Origin: Caprimulgus europaeus
Lineage: Eukaryota; Chordata; Aves; Caprimulgiformes; Caprimulgidae
NCBI GenBank assembly: GCA_907165065.1
Contig: OU015543.1
Span: 13,581,638 to 13,645,637 of the forward strand
Direction: 5' to 3'
DNA: 64,000 bases
Shown: in pieces, positions 20,001-32,078 of the stretch
Position numbering within the stretch: the first letter of the stretch is position 1
Layout of the letters: each line of letters begins with the position of its first letter
Notes under the pieces: generated by a model
Told to the model about the DNA's origin: nothing
Database searches by the model: none
Seen by the model: the letters and a program-made list of their open reading frames with translations, nothing else
Translations under genes and position numbers: made by a program

Positions 20001-23000
20001 CATCAGGTTCCCTTTCTGAGATGCAGTGGAATTCTTTTTACTTTCCAGAGAGAAATCTGAGGAGGATCTAAAGAAGATGCATACAATGACCAACATCCCC
20101 ATGAACAAAACAATAACCAGGAAAAAAACCCCAAAACCAAACCAGAATAAAAATAACCCAAAGTCTTAACTTATTTTCAAATGAATGCAAGCTCCAACAA
20201 CAGAACTGGATGGCTCTGTACTGACAGTGTGCGTGGGAAAGGCCTATGGGTACTGGTCCGTGTTAGAACAGATAACTCACCCTGGCCTGATGTATGGCTG
20301 ACAGATCCAGTGGAAAAAAGGCAACCCTTCTTTTGGCTTTTCTCCGTCTTTTTGATTAGCTATTTCTTCCTGCAGCACAGAGTTACAGTCAATTCTCCTG
20401 GAGTTCTTAGGAAATACTCTAAATAATACTTCAAACTCCAGGAAACCACAAATTGGAATTTAAACTCACAGTTACTGACAATTAAATATAGGCAAAAAAC
20501 CTCTACTAGGACAGATGAATTGAAGCCAGTTTGTAACTCCTAAATCAACTTTATCCCATGTAAAGCTGTTCAGGCTTAAGAGGCTGCTACTGCAGTAAAC
20601 TACAAATATCAAGGTTTGCAAGCCACAGAGTTCCAATATAAGTGACTAACAGACATCAACTGCATGACATACATGGTAAGTTCCCACCAAGTGCGGACAG
20701 TGCTGTTCTGGGAGATTAGGGCCCATCTTGGTACCTGGCATCGCAGTTTCAGCTCCCTGTTGACATCTACAATGCCCTCTAGAGTCTTCACTTTTGCTAA
20801 TTCTTCACGCAGATGCTGGTAAACTTGAAGCCTGAGGCAAATCCCAAACATCAAGTCGTATTTATTAATTATTGCTAGACTGAGGAGATCAACTAAAAAC
20901 ATATTCATAAAAGCTTTTATAGATTTTTCTTGCTGTACTTGCCTTTGGTAGAAGCTTATCTTCTTCCTTGTAAGTCCAGAGAAAAGCACATATACCTGTT
21001 CCTTTTTTTTTTTTTAACTTGGCACACAACCAATGTACTTGGAGATAAGCTAACATGAATGCAGAGTGTATCAGCTGCTCTTTAGTACCTGCCCATGCCC
21101 ATGCTCTTACTCCACAATAAGTGCAAGACAAGCTTGCCTCACAATGAATAAGGAGTTAGTTAACTCATGTTTGCCATAAAGTGCACATGGGCAATTACCA
21201 CATGGTAGCTGATGTGCTGTGAGCTCACGCCCTAGCTTATCTTGTGGTAACTTGTTCATTTCCCATGCCCTGTTTCCCAGATATGCAGTGAATGGTAAAT
21301 GCCTCAGCCCACATTCTCTCCAGCCAGGTCCAAGAAAGAAAACCTTGCAGCATCCTAATTCTGGCCAGCAAATCCTTGTGTAGAAAAGCCAGAAACTTGC
21401 TAAGCAGGATGAGCCCTGAAAACATTAAGAGTTCTCTGGAGATACTCACGTGTGATGCCAGAGCTTGAAGAGATGAGCTCTAACATAAGACAATGGACAA
21501 GGGTACTTCTGCACTATCTCCAGATACTCCTCAGCCATCTCCCACACCAATGGGTTTCGGCCCTCAAACAAAGCTGGGTTATGAAGATTACCTTCTAGGG
21601 AATGAAAAGAAATACTCAAACTTTAATTTCAGGATTGAAACAGAAAATAAAACCTAGGCTCTGGAGCTTGATCAGCTCTGTTGTGATCCTACCAGCCAGT
21701 CAAAAACACATCACCCATATATTCCAAAGAGGAACACACGGTCCATAAAACTGACCTCAGGATACTATATTTCACTATACAGCTCATATCTCATTAAAGT
21801 ACATTTTCCAGAAAGGCATCCAATCTTGACACAAAGACAGTAAAAAAATTAATAAACAGAGAAATCACTGCTTTTGTTGCCCCAAAAATGGTTAAGTACT
21901 TGGACATGGTTAAATAGTGGTTAAATACTTAGACAATGGGTGTCTTACCTTATGCCTATTCACATTTGTCTGGCCTAAGTCTACAGATACTGCTTCTCAC
22001 TATGCTTTTCTCTTCTAGCTTCACAAGCCTTTTGTTAACCGGTATTTTTGAAAAATAAGACTCTACAACCTCCCAGAACATATGTTTCATCACTTTAAAT
22101 GTGCAAGTGATTGGAAGCTTTTTCTGATGACTATCCTAGCTCTTCCTGTGGGAAGTTAGGCCAATTCTTTCTTGTCCTAACCCAAGGTTAAGCATCTGCG
22201 GGAATTATTAATTAGCTGATGATTAATTAACAGATGCACTTACTGCACCGAGATCCATTCAAAAAACATTCAATTGATTAACAGATGTAATGAAAATATT
22301 CCAGGACAACAGGAGTCCCATGTGCCTTCATCAACTAATTAGATTTCCGCTGTCCACTCAATGGTACTACAAGCCCAACATAACAATTCTTACAAATCTT
22401 TAATGATTCCTGGTCCTGGTAAGAGATGGCCAGCACAAGAGAAGAGAGAATGGCCACTCAGTTTCCAATCACAGCTGCTCACCGAGTTAGTCTTTTAATG
22501 AATGTATATTGGGCTGCTAAGAGAGTGTTCTCATCTGTTATGAAGAAAAGTTCACTGTCCTTACCTGCACTCATGACACCATGCACTCCCGTCTTCCGGA
22601 TACATTCTTCGACATCACTGAGACACTGGATGTTTCCATTTGCAAATACAGGAATGTTGACAGCTTTTCTGTATCAGTGAATAAAACAGATGCATAAAAT
22701 TGAGAATGGCAGCCAACCCAGAAATTCTACTCCTGTCACACAGATTTGTTTGCTTTTCAATGCCACTGCACACTCCGTTTAAAATCTCCCTTCACAGCGC
22801 GTTAGCAGAAATCCGCTACGGCTGGCACTGCTCACTGACCTGACAGCTTGAATGTGCTCCCAAGATGCCACGCCAGCAAGCGGCCCTTTCTGTTCCTTAG
22901 TGCGGCCGTGCACAGTCAACAGCTAAAAAACAAAGTCAGATTTACTTTTCATGTGTATGAACCACTGGAACAAATCTACTAACAAAAATTTCCTTTCACT

Positions 23001-26000
23001 CGATACACTTCACGGATACCACTGAATTCTCACTGCTATTTCAACAGTGCAGGGACTTTGGTGTCACAGAAAGGTAGCAGCAGCTCAGCTACAATGGCAT
23101 GGGTTTGGGCTTCTTTCAGCTTGCTGCTCCACAGCACGACAAGATCATATCTTGGAAGAGCTTACAGATTTCCTATTGCATTGGCTCCCATTTGTGATTC
23201 ACTTTGTAATTTGTGATATATTGATCTGGCTTGCTCCTCAGCAGAAGATCTGAATACTGTCAGTATTGGCTCTATCTACAGACTGTTTCTTCCAATTTAA
23301 CTGGAGTTAAATCCTAGAAGGCAGCCTATTTCTTCACTAGTGGTGGCCATCTTTCATGCTGTTGTTTTCTATAGCCCTGGGGATTTCATGCATTCACACT
23401 GCCTCTTGCAGCACTATGATAGACCTGAGATGCTCAACCACAACCACAGTGAAGGATGCTGTACTGTGCAGTGATTACAAGAGAGACTCTGAAGTCATGT
23501 CTTCCATATCATACTATTCACCTGCTGCCTCTGAATGCAAATACATATCATCTCTCTGCATCCAGATTTCTCTGTCTGTAAAACAATGTAGTCTGTTCAC
23601 CTCCACAGTACACCAAGATCTGGTCATCAGTTGCTTTACATACAGCATAGAGATAGGTGTCCAATGCAATAGTACAGGGAGCAGCTGCCTCCTTACCTGG
23701 CAGCCAGCTTTCTCCAGCATCTGTGCATACTTCACTGTCTTGTCAATTTCTGGGAAAACGCGGATTTTGCATGTGATGGGAACAGAGAGCTTCTCGTTAG
23801 CCAGTAAAACTGGGAAAGATTGAAAAGACAGGTAACTGGGCTGCACAGTGCTACAAAAAGTGCTGACTCTTCTCAATATCTGAAACTGGGTGTGGTATGG
23901 AAAAGCCTGAAAAGTTTATGCTATGCAGTTCTCAGAGCTTAAACAATCAGCAATGTCCCCTGCAATCCTTATTGCATAGGTTAATCAAGTAATAGCAAAA
24001 CATGAAGCACAAAATCTGCATCCTAACAAGAAGGTATAAAATAGCCAGCGTTTAATAGCCCTGTTTCCACTGCATCAAACCTTCACTTTCAAGGACTACC
24101 CCCCTCAAGTCTTAAATCGTTTATACAGGATTACTGTTGTCACAGGCTATTGTACTCCTCCTACTCTGCCAACAATATTCACACTCGCTTGTCCACCTTT
24201 CCTGTAAGAGATGCTTTGCTTCTTTCCAGATTTTCACCCAAAAAAATCACAGCAAGTAGAGCCCTGTCCATGGCAAGCAGAGGCTTATCAACTGAGGTAG
24301 GCTGTGGACCCAGTTAAGTCCTTAATGTAGGTTACAGAGTCAGGGTGAAATCTAGAACAACGTGTTGAACTTTTGATAGTCTACACAGTGCATGGAATCA
24401 GAAAACTGCTCAAAAGTTTGCTCAAGAAGATGGTCAACAGGAAAACACTGAACAGTGCATGCCTGAAATTCTCTTCTCTTCTAGAGCTTGGATGTATAAT
24501 GTAGGAAGTCACTTGCTTTCTTCCAATGCAAATCCTAGAAGCTCTAATGACAGGTACTCCGTACCATTCTTCCAAAAGAGCAAGCAAAGGGCACACAGGT
24601 GCAAGCAGAAAACAGTACACCATCATTTTAAAGAAGGCTGGGGAAGAAGAAGGAAGAGGAAGCTTTGCCCATCTTTTATACAATAGCCTAATAAAACAGC
24701 TCCCTTACTAGACAGCCTGGGTTGTCAAACAACTAGATGACCTGGGTTCTCTTCTCACCTTGAGGCTGTTCTGATTTGCATCTTTCATTCCTAAGAGAAG
24801 TTACATGCTGTGCAGGGAAGCACTGTCTGTCTTTCCAGGATCTCAGCAGTGTCTTTGTGCCAAACATAATTCAAGATTCCCTGGACCACACGGAACAAAA
24901 CTGGAAGTAAGACTCTTAACTTCATAGTTCAGACACTTGCTTTGCAGTGGGGTGAAGGCACATTCTCAGCTCTACATAACGACCAAAACTTTGCTTTTTA
25001 AACCAGTTCTGGATGTATTTCTTAAAAAAATACGGTTCTGTTCACAACTGCTACCAATAGTCTGAAAACATCCCACATAAATCTGGAGAAGAGAGGCATA
25101 ACTTACTATGGTGTGGACAGAAAGTGTATGCTGAGTTGATCAGAAAAGGGCAACTGTGGCTTCAAGTAGAAACACAACTCCTGGCACCCAAGAACTTCAA
25201 ACTGAAAAAGTAGGGCACTGGGAGTTATGCTGTTTCTAGAGTTGGAGAGCCACTAAGCCATCATTAGATCGGACTTAATTGACTCACTTTCACCTAAAGT
25301 CTGTTTCAGGTACTGAACTCTTTTAGCAGATCTAGCATGAGTTTGTAGGGGGATACCACCAAGTACCTTGAGGGTGCCACTGGAATATAGTAAGAAAGAA
25401 AGAAAAAAAATCCAACAGACACAATTCTTCCCAAAGAAACATGTTACACATCCTTTATATCTAAACCTCCTCTCAATTATGAGTTCATCCCATTCCCTCT
25501 CAAAGTGAAGCCTCTCTAGACTTACTCATTCTCTGAAGAAGATCCCACTCCTCTTGCAGAAATGCTCCATAGTGACCTGTAATAAAATAGCATATGACAG
25601 ACTTGTACAGAAGAGTAAGATTCTGAAGTATACAGCTTTCATAAGCACTCACAAAGATCCAGACGTTCATATGTCTCACCAGCAGAAACAGTTTCCCTGT
25701 CCTGTCCAAAATGTAAGAGTTGGATCATTCTGTTCTCCATGCCACCTTACATTTAGAATCACATAATAGCTTGTGTTGGAAGGGACCTTTAAAGGCTATC
25801 TCGTCCAACTCCCTTCCTGCAATGACCAGAGACATCTTCAACCAGATCAGGTTGCTCAGAGCTCCGTCCAACCTGACCTTGAATGTCTCCAGGGATGGGG
25901 TTTCTACCACCTTTCTGGGCAACCTGGGCCAGTGTTTCACCACCCTCATTGTGAAAAATTTCTTCCTTTTATCTAGTCTGAATCTACCTCTTTCAGTCTA

Positions 26001-29000
26001 AAACCATTTCCCCTTGTCTTATTGCTACAGGCTCCGAAGGATAAACATTGAATCCTCGCGCTCTACTTTCACTGCTACTCCCTAGAGCTGGGGTGTTCAC
26101 ACTGTGTTACTGTAACTGTGTTACAACTCGGAGTACAACTTCCAGGCATTTATGCCAAGCGTTTAAAAATTCCCTTCAGGATAAAACATGATCAGTTTGA
26201 AAGATCTGTTTGCCCTGTACACTACTGATAATTTCCTAGTAGTCTTTGAAAGACATCTTAGAAGAGGAATGGGCAGTTACTGAACCAATCTTTCCTCAAC
26301 ATCTTAACTGATTCAAAATTTTTGAACACTGGTTCTGTTTTTCAAACACAGCTATCTTTGCAGTACCTTTAAGGGATTCAGCAGGTGTTATCCTCTTATA
26401 TGCTAATGTGAATAAACCCTGTGCAAGCATCAAGGAAATAGGAGACACTAAGTGGTGTCCTGCATTCTATAATTTTAAATGCAGCTTTGCAAAGTTAGGC
26501 TGTTTGAGCAACTGAAATCAGAAAGAATATCAAGCTCTTGCTAAAAAGACATTTTCTGGAGGATATTCTAGGCACAAGAACTGTCACTCAAGAGAAGTTG
26601 GAATTAATTATTAGTATATCTAATTTTTGCTTTAGGTACAACCAAGCATTACCTGTCAAAGTGAGTGTAACTAAGTCTGACTTCAGCAGTACTGCAGCCA
26701 CTTCCCCACACCAAGGCCCAGTTTGGTCCTCTTGCTGTTTTACTGCCAACATTCACATTTGAAACATGCTATTTCACTGTTTATTCAGAGTTCAGATTTG
26801 CACGTACCTCTCTTTGCAATCATCTGGGGGCAACCTAAATTTAGGTCTATGGCATCGCAATAATCCTGAGCCAACAGTGCTGCTTGGACAAACACTTCAG
26901 GGTCATTGGCACAGAACTGAGAAAGACAAAGAAAAGTGGAGTAATCAGCCAGTAGCTTTCTTCAAGTACTAACAACATGCTATGACAGTTACGAAGCAAC
27001 TCTTTGCCACAAAGAAGAGGCATAACACACAATAATAATGGCAAACATCAATTCTCAGAAAAAAACCCCAAACAAAACCTGTGACACTTGCCAGATAAAG
27101 ATCCTCAAGCTTCAAATGACAAATGAGAAAGATAAGCATTCAAGAGGCAAAGAAATATTTGTTGAATATTTTCATGTAGTATCCAAGAATAAGAGGGAAC
27201 AACTCTTAAAAGCCCCTGTAGAACAAACAGCTGTAGCATTTTAATACATGAAGGTGTTACAGAAGAAAAAGAGTTACCTGTGGTCTCTAAGACAATTCAG
27301 ACTTTGTAGTCACCAGTAAGTACCACTGCCTCTAAAATGAATTCACATTAGTGTGGAGTGTGAAGTAGACACATTGGGCTGTTAGTCAAACGCTCAGTCT
27401 TAAATATAATTAATATTACATTTAAAGCACAGTGCAAAACCAAATTTATTAAGAAAAATTAGATTAATTTAAAGTTGCTTTGTTGAAGAGGACAGAGCCA
27501 GACTATTCTTCTCATTTATGCTTTAAAACAGATTTTCTGCAATTCATTATTAACAAAAACCAATGCCATCACATCTTTAAGTCATAAGGATTTAAACTCA
27601 AACATGTGTGAGTAGAAGGTGTTACTTAAACTCTACAGCACTACATAAATTATGGCTGACATTAACTAAAACCAGAAAAGGCATTTGCTTTCTCCGAGAT
27701 GACTGAAGCCAGATCAGTGAGGATTTTTACACAGTAAATAAAGCCCACAGAGCAGGCTGGGCTCAGATGTTCCTCTGTCTAATCTATTTCCAAGAGTCTG
27801 TGACCAAAACCCAAGCCTACCCAGAAATACTGTAGAACTCCTTACGGCCTGCTGTACTGAGTCAAACCAAAGGTTCATCTAGTTAGTTCTGTGCCTTATG
27901 TCCAATAATGGACAGTGAGAAGAAGGATAACACAGCAAGCTCACAGTAACTGACACTCTTCACGTAGGCTTGCCCAGAACACACAGCTTACTGAGCTGAA
28001 GAACTGTGTTCAAAAGACTAATAGCTTTCTAAGACTATTTAAATTTCTGCCACCAGTATTATTCTGTGGCAAAAGAAACTGCCCCCCCCTGGAAAAAGGA
28101 GAATATGCAAAGCTGTACTGGGCCACCTCATCCTGCTCTGATAATGATCAACAACAGATGTCTAAAGAACAGCAGAAGCTGGAAAGCATCCTCAAGGACT
28201 TTGGAAGCAGAAGTGGTGTTTCCTGCACCTAATAATCCTCAATAGAGTTTTTCTTCACTTGCTTTCTAAACTCATGGAATCTTTCAGCATCCAGTACATC
28301 CCATGGTAATGAATTTTGCAGTTTATAACTATCCCTACCTTTACTTAACACTGGTTTCCCATTTGTCACTTCAAGACAGTCATATTTTCACAGACTTCTC
28401 TCATCTCTCTCCTCAGTCAGAGTAGACACTTCTCTAACAAGGTGAAGAGTGCCCATCCATTTAACTGCTCCACATGTGGAAATCACACCATTCCTCTGCT
28501 CATGCTGTTTTTCCCTGCATTATTCTCCAGTTCTGCAGGCCTCTCCTCCTCTTTGGGATGGAGTGGAGGGAAGTACCTGAACCTCACGGAGTAGTCAAGA
28601 AGCAGAAGCAACACAAGCTTAAAAGTGGGTCCTATCTTCCCTGCATCCTTTTTCTACAGCTACGTAGAACTCTTGGCTTCAGAGAGCTACTCAAAAAACT
28701 GTGACCCTCCCCGAGCTGTATCAGATCTGGAACAATCCTTGATTCTACAAGACCAACTGCAATCTATTGCTAAAGGTAAGGTGTAGAGGCATGAAACTCC
28801 ATGAGAAGTCTAGTGCTCCAGGCCCCTGTGGTTAAGATGCCAAATCCTCTTTGCTAGACAAGGGACAAACAGAAAAACACACTTATCTTCACGAGCTAAG
28901 TACTGTTAGCGGTATTTAGGTGAAGAAAATGAGATTTCTGTCATCCTACATAACCACTTTAAAATCTGTGTGACAGTGACTAGCTTGAACTCGTGCGCAT

Positions 29001-29493
29001 TTGGAAAAGGTCCGGATTTGTTAACACGAGCAGGACGGACGGCGAGGGTGCCTCTGGCACTGCTGAGGTGCTCCCGCAGCGCCGCACAAGCGCGCACCGC
29101 GAGGTGAACCCCGGGGAAGCTCTCCCCGGCAGCCCCTGCCGCCACCCCGGGGCTGGGCCTGACAGGGCAGGCGCCGCCGCTCCCGGAGCGCAGCGGGCGG
29201 GCTGGGTCGGGGCCGCTGGCGTTTCCCAGCGGCCCGCGGGCGGTCGCGCCACTCACCTGCACGATGAGCGGGCGGTCCTCGGGACAGGCCTCGCCGTAGA
29301 GGTTCTCGCGGCGGTAGTTGGCGTCCCTGAGGAAGACCTGGGCGTGCAGCATCGGCGTGTAGCAGAGCTGGGCGCCGTGGCGGCGGCTCAGCAGCCTCCA
29401 GGCCAGCTCGCTCTGGTCCACCATGGGCGCCACCACGTAGTGGGCGCTCCGCAGCGTCTCCCTCCAGAAGGCCTCCCCGCGCAGCTTCGGCAT
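17090..29493 (-). CDS. DUS1L: tRNA-dihydrouridine(16/17) synthase-like protein, complete
   Basis: The family uses FMN and NADPH to reduce uridine to dihydrouridine in the tRNA D loop (positions 16/17). Thirteen exons in coding order: 29493-29257, 26916-26808, 25576-25526, 23809-23697, 22922-22840, 22668-22565, 21594-21450, 20831-20735, 20369-20281, 19517-19351, 18802-18765, 17836-17761, 17241-17090. They total 1,461 nt, or 486 residues, against about 473 in human. The start MPKL at 29493 matches the human start and lies in the CpG island. Exons 1-6 form the FMN-binding barrel: [20 protein letters not shown], then DLNLGCPQ with the expected catalytic Cys near residue 108, [16 protein letters not shown] and FANGNIQ. 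Exons 7-8 form the helical domain. Exons 9-10 add a charged linker ([17 protein letters not shown]). Exons 11-12 hold a Cys-rich, probably zinc-binding module ([27 protein letters not shown]). The final intron contains the (TTCCC)n tract; the introns at 17837-18764, 25577-26807 and 26917-29256 carry CR1 relics. Confidence 0.96.
17258..17462. repeat. (GGGAA)n microsatellite, about 36 units, pure purine
   Basis: A 205-bp uninterrupted homopurine run on the plus strand, mostly perfect GGGAA pentamers flanked by A runs. It lies in the last DUS1L intron (17242-17760). In the transcript it reads (UUCCC)n and ends about 15 bases before the AG of the final 3' splice site. The long KGREG-type open frames across it are low-complexity artefacts. 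Confidence 0.98.
18370..18700 (-). mobile_element. CR1 LINE fragment in DUS1L intron
   Basis: The minus strand encodes a decayed piece of CR1 reverse transcriptase: [25 protein letters not shown] and KANCKVLH. The plus-strand text CAGCAGAGACCCCTTAGGGA is typical of the antisense of the same element. It is in the same orientation as DUS1L, between the exons at 18765-18802 and 17761-17836. The second acidic residue of the expected FADD box is E-D here. Ends are approximate. Confidence 0.85.
23810..25525. other. DUS1L intron between exons 3 and 4
   Basis: A 1.7-kb intron. I recognise no repeat family, RNA gene or additional exon in it. Short open frames have no similarity I can name. Confidence 0.5.
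25755..26035 (-). mobile_element. CR1 LINE 3'-end fragment in DUS1L intron
   Basis: The plus strand begins with the antisense form of a CR1 3' end (GAATCACATAATAGC, then TTGGAAGGGACC). It continues through the usual tail motifs: CGTCCAACTCCC, GGGCAACCTGGGCCAGTGTT and CACCACCCTCATTGTGAA. Only the non-coding 3' part remains. It sits in the intron at 25577-26807, sense to DUS1L. Confidence 0.9.
27845..28450 (-). mobile_element. Ancient CR1/L3-like LINE relic
   Basis: The plus-strand text TACTGAGTCAAACCAAAGGTTCATCTAG resembles, as I recall it, the antisense 3' part of old amniote CR1/L3 elements common in turtles and crocodilians. Further right, CCCATGGTAATGAATTTTGCA and ATTTTCACAGACTTCTCTCAT appear in the expected order. 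It is heavily diverged and lies in the first DUS1L intron (26917-29256). Extent and family are uncertain. Confidence 0.5.
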
Positions 29494-29925
29494 CTCCCGC
29501 CTGCCCGCCCGCGCAGCTGCCGCCCCGCGCCGCCGTACCGGGGCTGACAGTCGCCGCCTGAGGCCCTGAGGTGGGCGCGATCGCTGGGCCCTGGCAGGGC
29601 ACCGAGGCGGCCGGACGGTGCCACCGCCATCTCGCTCCGGCCGGCTCAGCAGTGCAGCCGCGTGCTGTCCCCCCGGAAACCGCAGCGCCGCCAGCGAGGG
29701 CCCTGCGCGGAAGAGTCCGGGCGACGGCAGAACCGGCGCGTGAAGGGAGGAGGCCGCGCTCCCCCGGTTTCCCGCGGCGCGTGGGGCTCCCCCGCGGGCC
29801 ATTACCCGGTGCGTGCCTCGCCCAGGGGCCTGTGCAGCAGCCGCCGGCCTCGCCCCGTCCCAGACCCATCCTGCATCCCGCCCAGACTGGCCGGGCACCC
29901 ACCCTGCCCCACTCGCGGTTTTATT
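28990..29925 (-). promoter_or_regulatory. CpG island promoter and first exon of DUS1L
   Basis: GC content and CpG frequency rise sharply here compared with the AT-rich flanks, and the DUS1L start codon at 29493 lies inside. Upstream of the ATG on the minus strand are GGGGCGG/GGGCGGG boxes typical of Sp1 sites. No TATA box is evident, so transcription probably starts at dispersed sites around 29500-29900. The ATG has a purine at -3. Divergent plus-strand transcription is possible but not shown. Confidence 0.85.
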
Positions 29926-31124
29926 TGTTGTTGTTTGGGGGTTTTTTGGGCTCTGTCCCCAGCAGAGGCCAAGGTGAACCAGGTATTGAGCACTACAACA
30001 ACTCGGACTAAGCGAGGGGGTCTCAGCGGTCCGCGGTGTCAGATGATCAGGGCAGAGGTAGAAATGATGTACCTGGCTGAACCAAAAATAACAACGTACA
30101 TGACAAAACTGTTTTGTAAAGCTACAGCCGACCACTGGGATGAACACAGTGGAGGATTTCCTCATCTGCCAGTACCTTCCAGCATGTCAAAAATGGCTGT
30201 ATCTCTACTCCAGTAAAAGCCTCAATGTAACTTTAGTCAAAGAGCTTTAGAAGTTTTTTCTTCAAAAGGGGAAAAACTCAAACAAAATCATTACATACAA
30301 CAACAAAGCACCAGAGCCTAAGCAGGGTTCCACATATAGACCAATCCTTCAGTGAGTCTGTTAGAGCCTGTCCATTAACAGACCTTACAGTTCAAGTTCA
30401 CTATCAAAGCCTACCTTTCTTTACCCCTGCCTAACTTTCTAGCACTCATGGCTGTTATGAACCCTGCTGCAAGAAACAGGTAAGCTTCAAGCTCTTTTGA
30501 TTATTTTCTATCATCTTTCACTACCTTCTAGAGGCCTAAACAACCAGTTCTATTTTAAATAGGCAGCCTCTCCACCTCTCCCTTTAACACTCTTATTTCC
30601 TCTTACACAGCTGCTCTAGGGCAATTTTTTTTTTTTTTAAACTGTGATTTGCTAGCAAGGTGTCAGATATTCAGTTATAGTAACTTAACTAATTGTAGGA
30701 GTAACAGACACCTGCTTCCTTTATCACTATTCTAAATCTTTCAGGTTTTACATGACCTCTGTCTCAGCACCAGAAAGTTTTTCTACTTCTGCTGTTTGGT
30801 AGTGCTGTGACAGTTCCTGCATACTGTGTACTGCCCACTATTTCAGAATAGCTATGTGACTTTGTGGGGCCAACAAGGGACTGTGTTTTGCAGTCTCAAG
30901 ATTAAGACCAGCATGTGGTCTGTGAGCAGCTAGCTGAAAAGGAGGATGGAAAGCAAGTTATCAGTTGACAAGAGACTCCCACTTCAATTTAACATAGAGG
31001 GTAGATGTGAAGGACTTCGCTTCTGCCCATGTCTTCTCAAAACAAGCAACTTCAGTGTTTGATTTTGCATTGTATTATTGTTTTACCTATGCCTATCTGA
31101 CAGACTACTAAGAAACAACAAGCA
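29926..31124. other. Intergenic spacer between FASN 3' end and DUS1L promoter
   Basis: About 1.2 kb of AT-rich sequence between the DUS1L CpG island and the most distal candidate FASN poly(A) site. I see no coding exon, RNA gene or recognisable repeat. FASN and DUS1L are tandem on the minus strand. Confidence 0.55.
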
Positions 31125-31144
31125 GTACCAATGCTAATAAGGTT

Positions 31145-31150
31145 TTTATT
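31145..31150 (-). terminator. Candidate distal poly(A) signal AATAAA for FASN
   Basis: The minus strand reads CCAAAAATAAAAACC here and is followed by a T/G-rich stretch (GCTTGTTGTTTCTTAG) about 25-40 bases downstream in transcript direction. It is the best-formed distal site before the DUS1L promoter. Confidence 0.5.
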
Positions 31151-31829
31151 TTTGGCACACTGTAGTCAGCAGCCAGTTACATAATGGGTTACAGGGCAGC
31201 AGCTCATAATTAGACAATTATTGGGGGGGGCACAGAAATCCAAAACCAAAACAGCCTTCTGCTTTTCAAATAACACCCACAAGAACATTGAGAGCATATA
31301 GGCTATAAGTAATACTTGAGGAACTTCTATTACTAAACCAGTATCTTCAAGCTTTGCTGAGACCATCCACATTTATGTTTATACAGAGAACTTGTCCAAC
31401 TCCTGCTTTGACAGCTGGAACAGCATTAGTTCTTGCTCCCTCTACATAGCCTATGCAGACTTGTTAAACACTTAAGCACAGAACTACTGTGCCTGTTTGC
31501 ATAAAAGTTTAATCACTCCTTTCTTTTTCCTTCTTGGTTTTCAATACAACCAAGGCAAGTAGGATTCTTTCAACTCTTTTTCAGGCTCACTACAACTGCC
31601 AGTAGTTAAATCTAAAAAACACAGACCAACCAGTCCACATTTGTTTTGCTTTATATAGTATCCTATGCTAGGATGTGCATGGATAGCATGCAGTAGATAC
31701 AATGAAGTCCCACAGTATGCACAAATGCCCAGTTCACATAACCACTCTTCAGTATTAAATTATCTGCAGCTGTAAGGCCCGCTTCCCTCCTTCTGTTACC
31801 ACCTAACACTTAATCATACTTAACAACTT

Positions 31830-31975
31830 AATAGCATTTATACCCATTGCCTACCTAACACTCTCAAAGATGCTGAGGTAGATGCTATTAGTCCCATTTT
31901 ACAGATGGGGAAACTGAGGCAGTAGGATTAATGGCTTGTCCCAAATGGCAACAATAGAGCCAGAATTAGAATTTG
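31830..31975 (-). repeat. MIR-like (CORE-SINE) ancient SINE relic
   Basis: The plus strand carries CCCATTTTACAGATGGGGAA followed by ACTGAGGCAG, GGCTTGTCCCAAATGGCA and AGAGCCAGAATTAGAA. Before it comes GAGGTAGATGCTATTAG. This is the order and spacing of the antisense MIR core and 3' region as I remember the consensus. The element is on the minus strand, inside the inferred FASN 3' UTR. Confidence 0.75.
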
Positions 31976-32072
31976 AAGAGCTTCTGCTTCAGTCTTGCAG
32001 GTGTGTGGTTTGGTTTTATGTAAAGTACCAAAATCATGGCAACAAGAAGCCATGCTCCAGAATAATGTCTTC

Positions 32073-32078
32073 TTTATT
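32073..32078 (-). terminator. Candidate proximal poly(A) signal AATAAA for FASN
   Basis: The minus strand reads AATAATAAAGAAG and is followed by a T/G-rich stretch (GGCTTCTTGTTGCC) in transcript direction. Use of this site would remove the MIR-like relic from the mRNA. Confidence 0.4.

Noticed and set aside
28906-30165. 419-codon minus-strand open frame and overlapping 293- and 184-codon frames
   Set aside because: They arise from the GC-rich, stop-poor CpG island. Only 29257-29493 shows conserved protein sequence, as DUS1L exon 1; the rest has no recognisable similarity.
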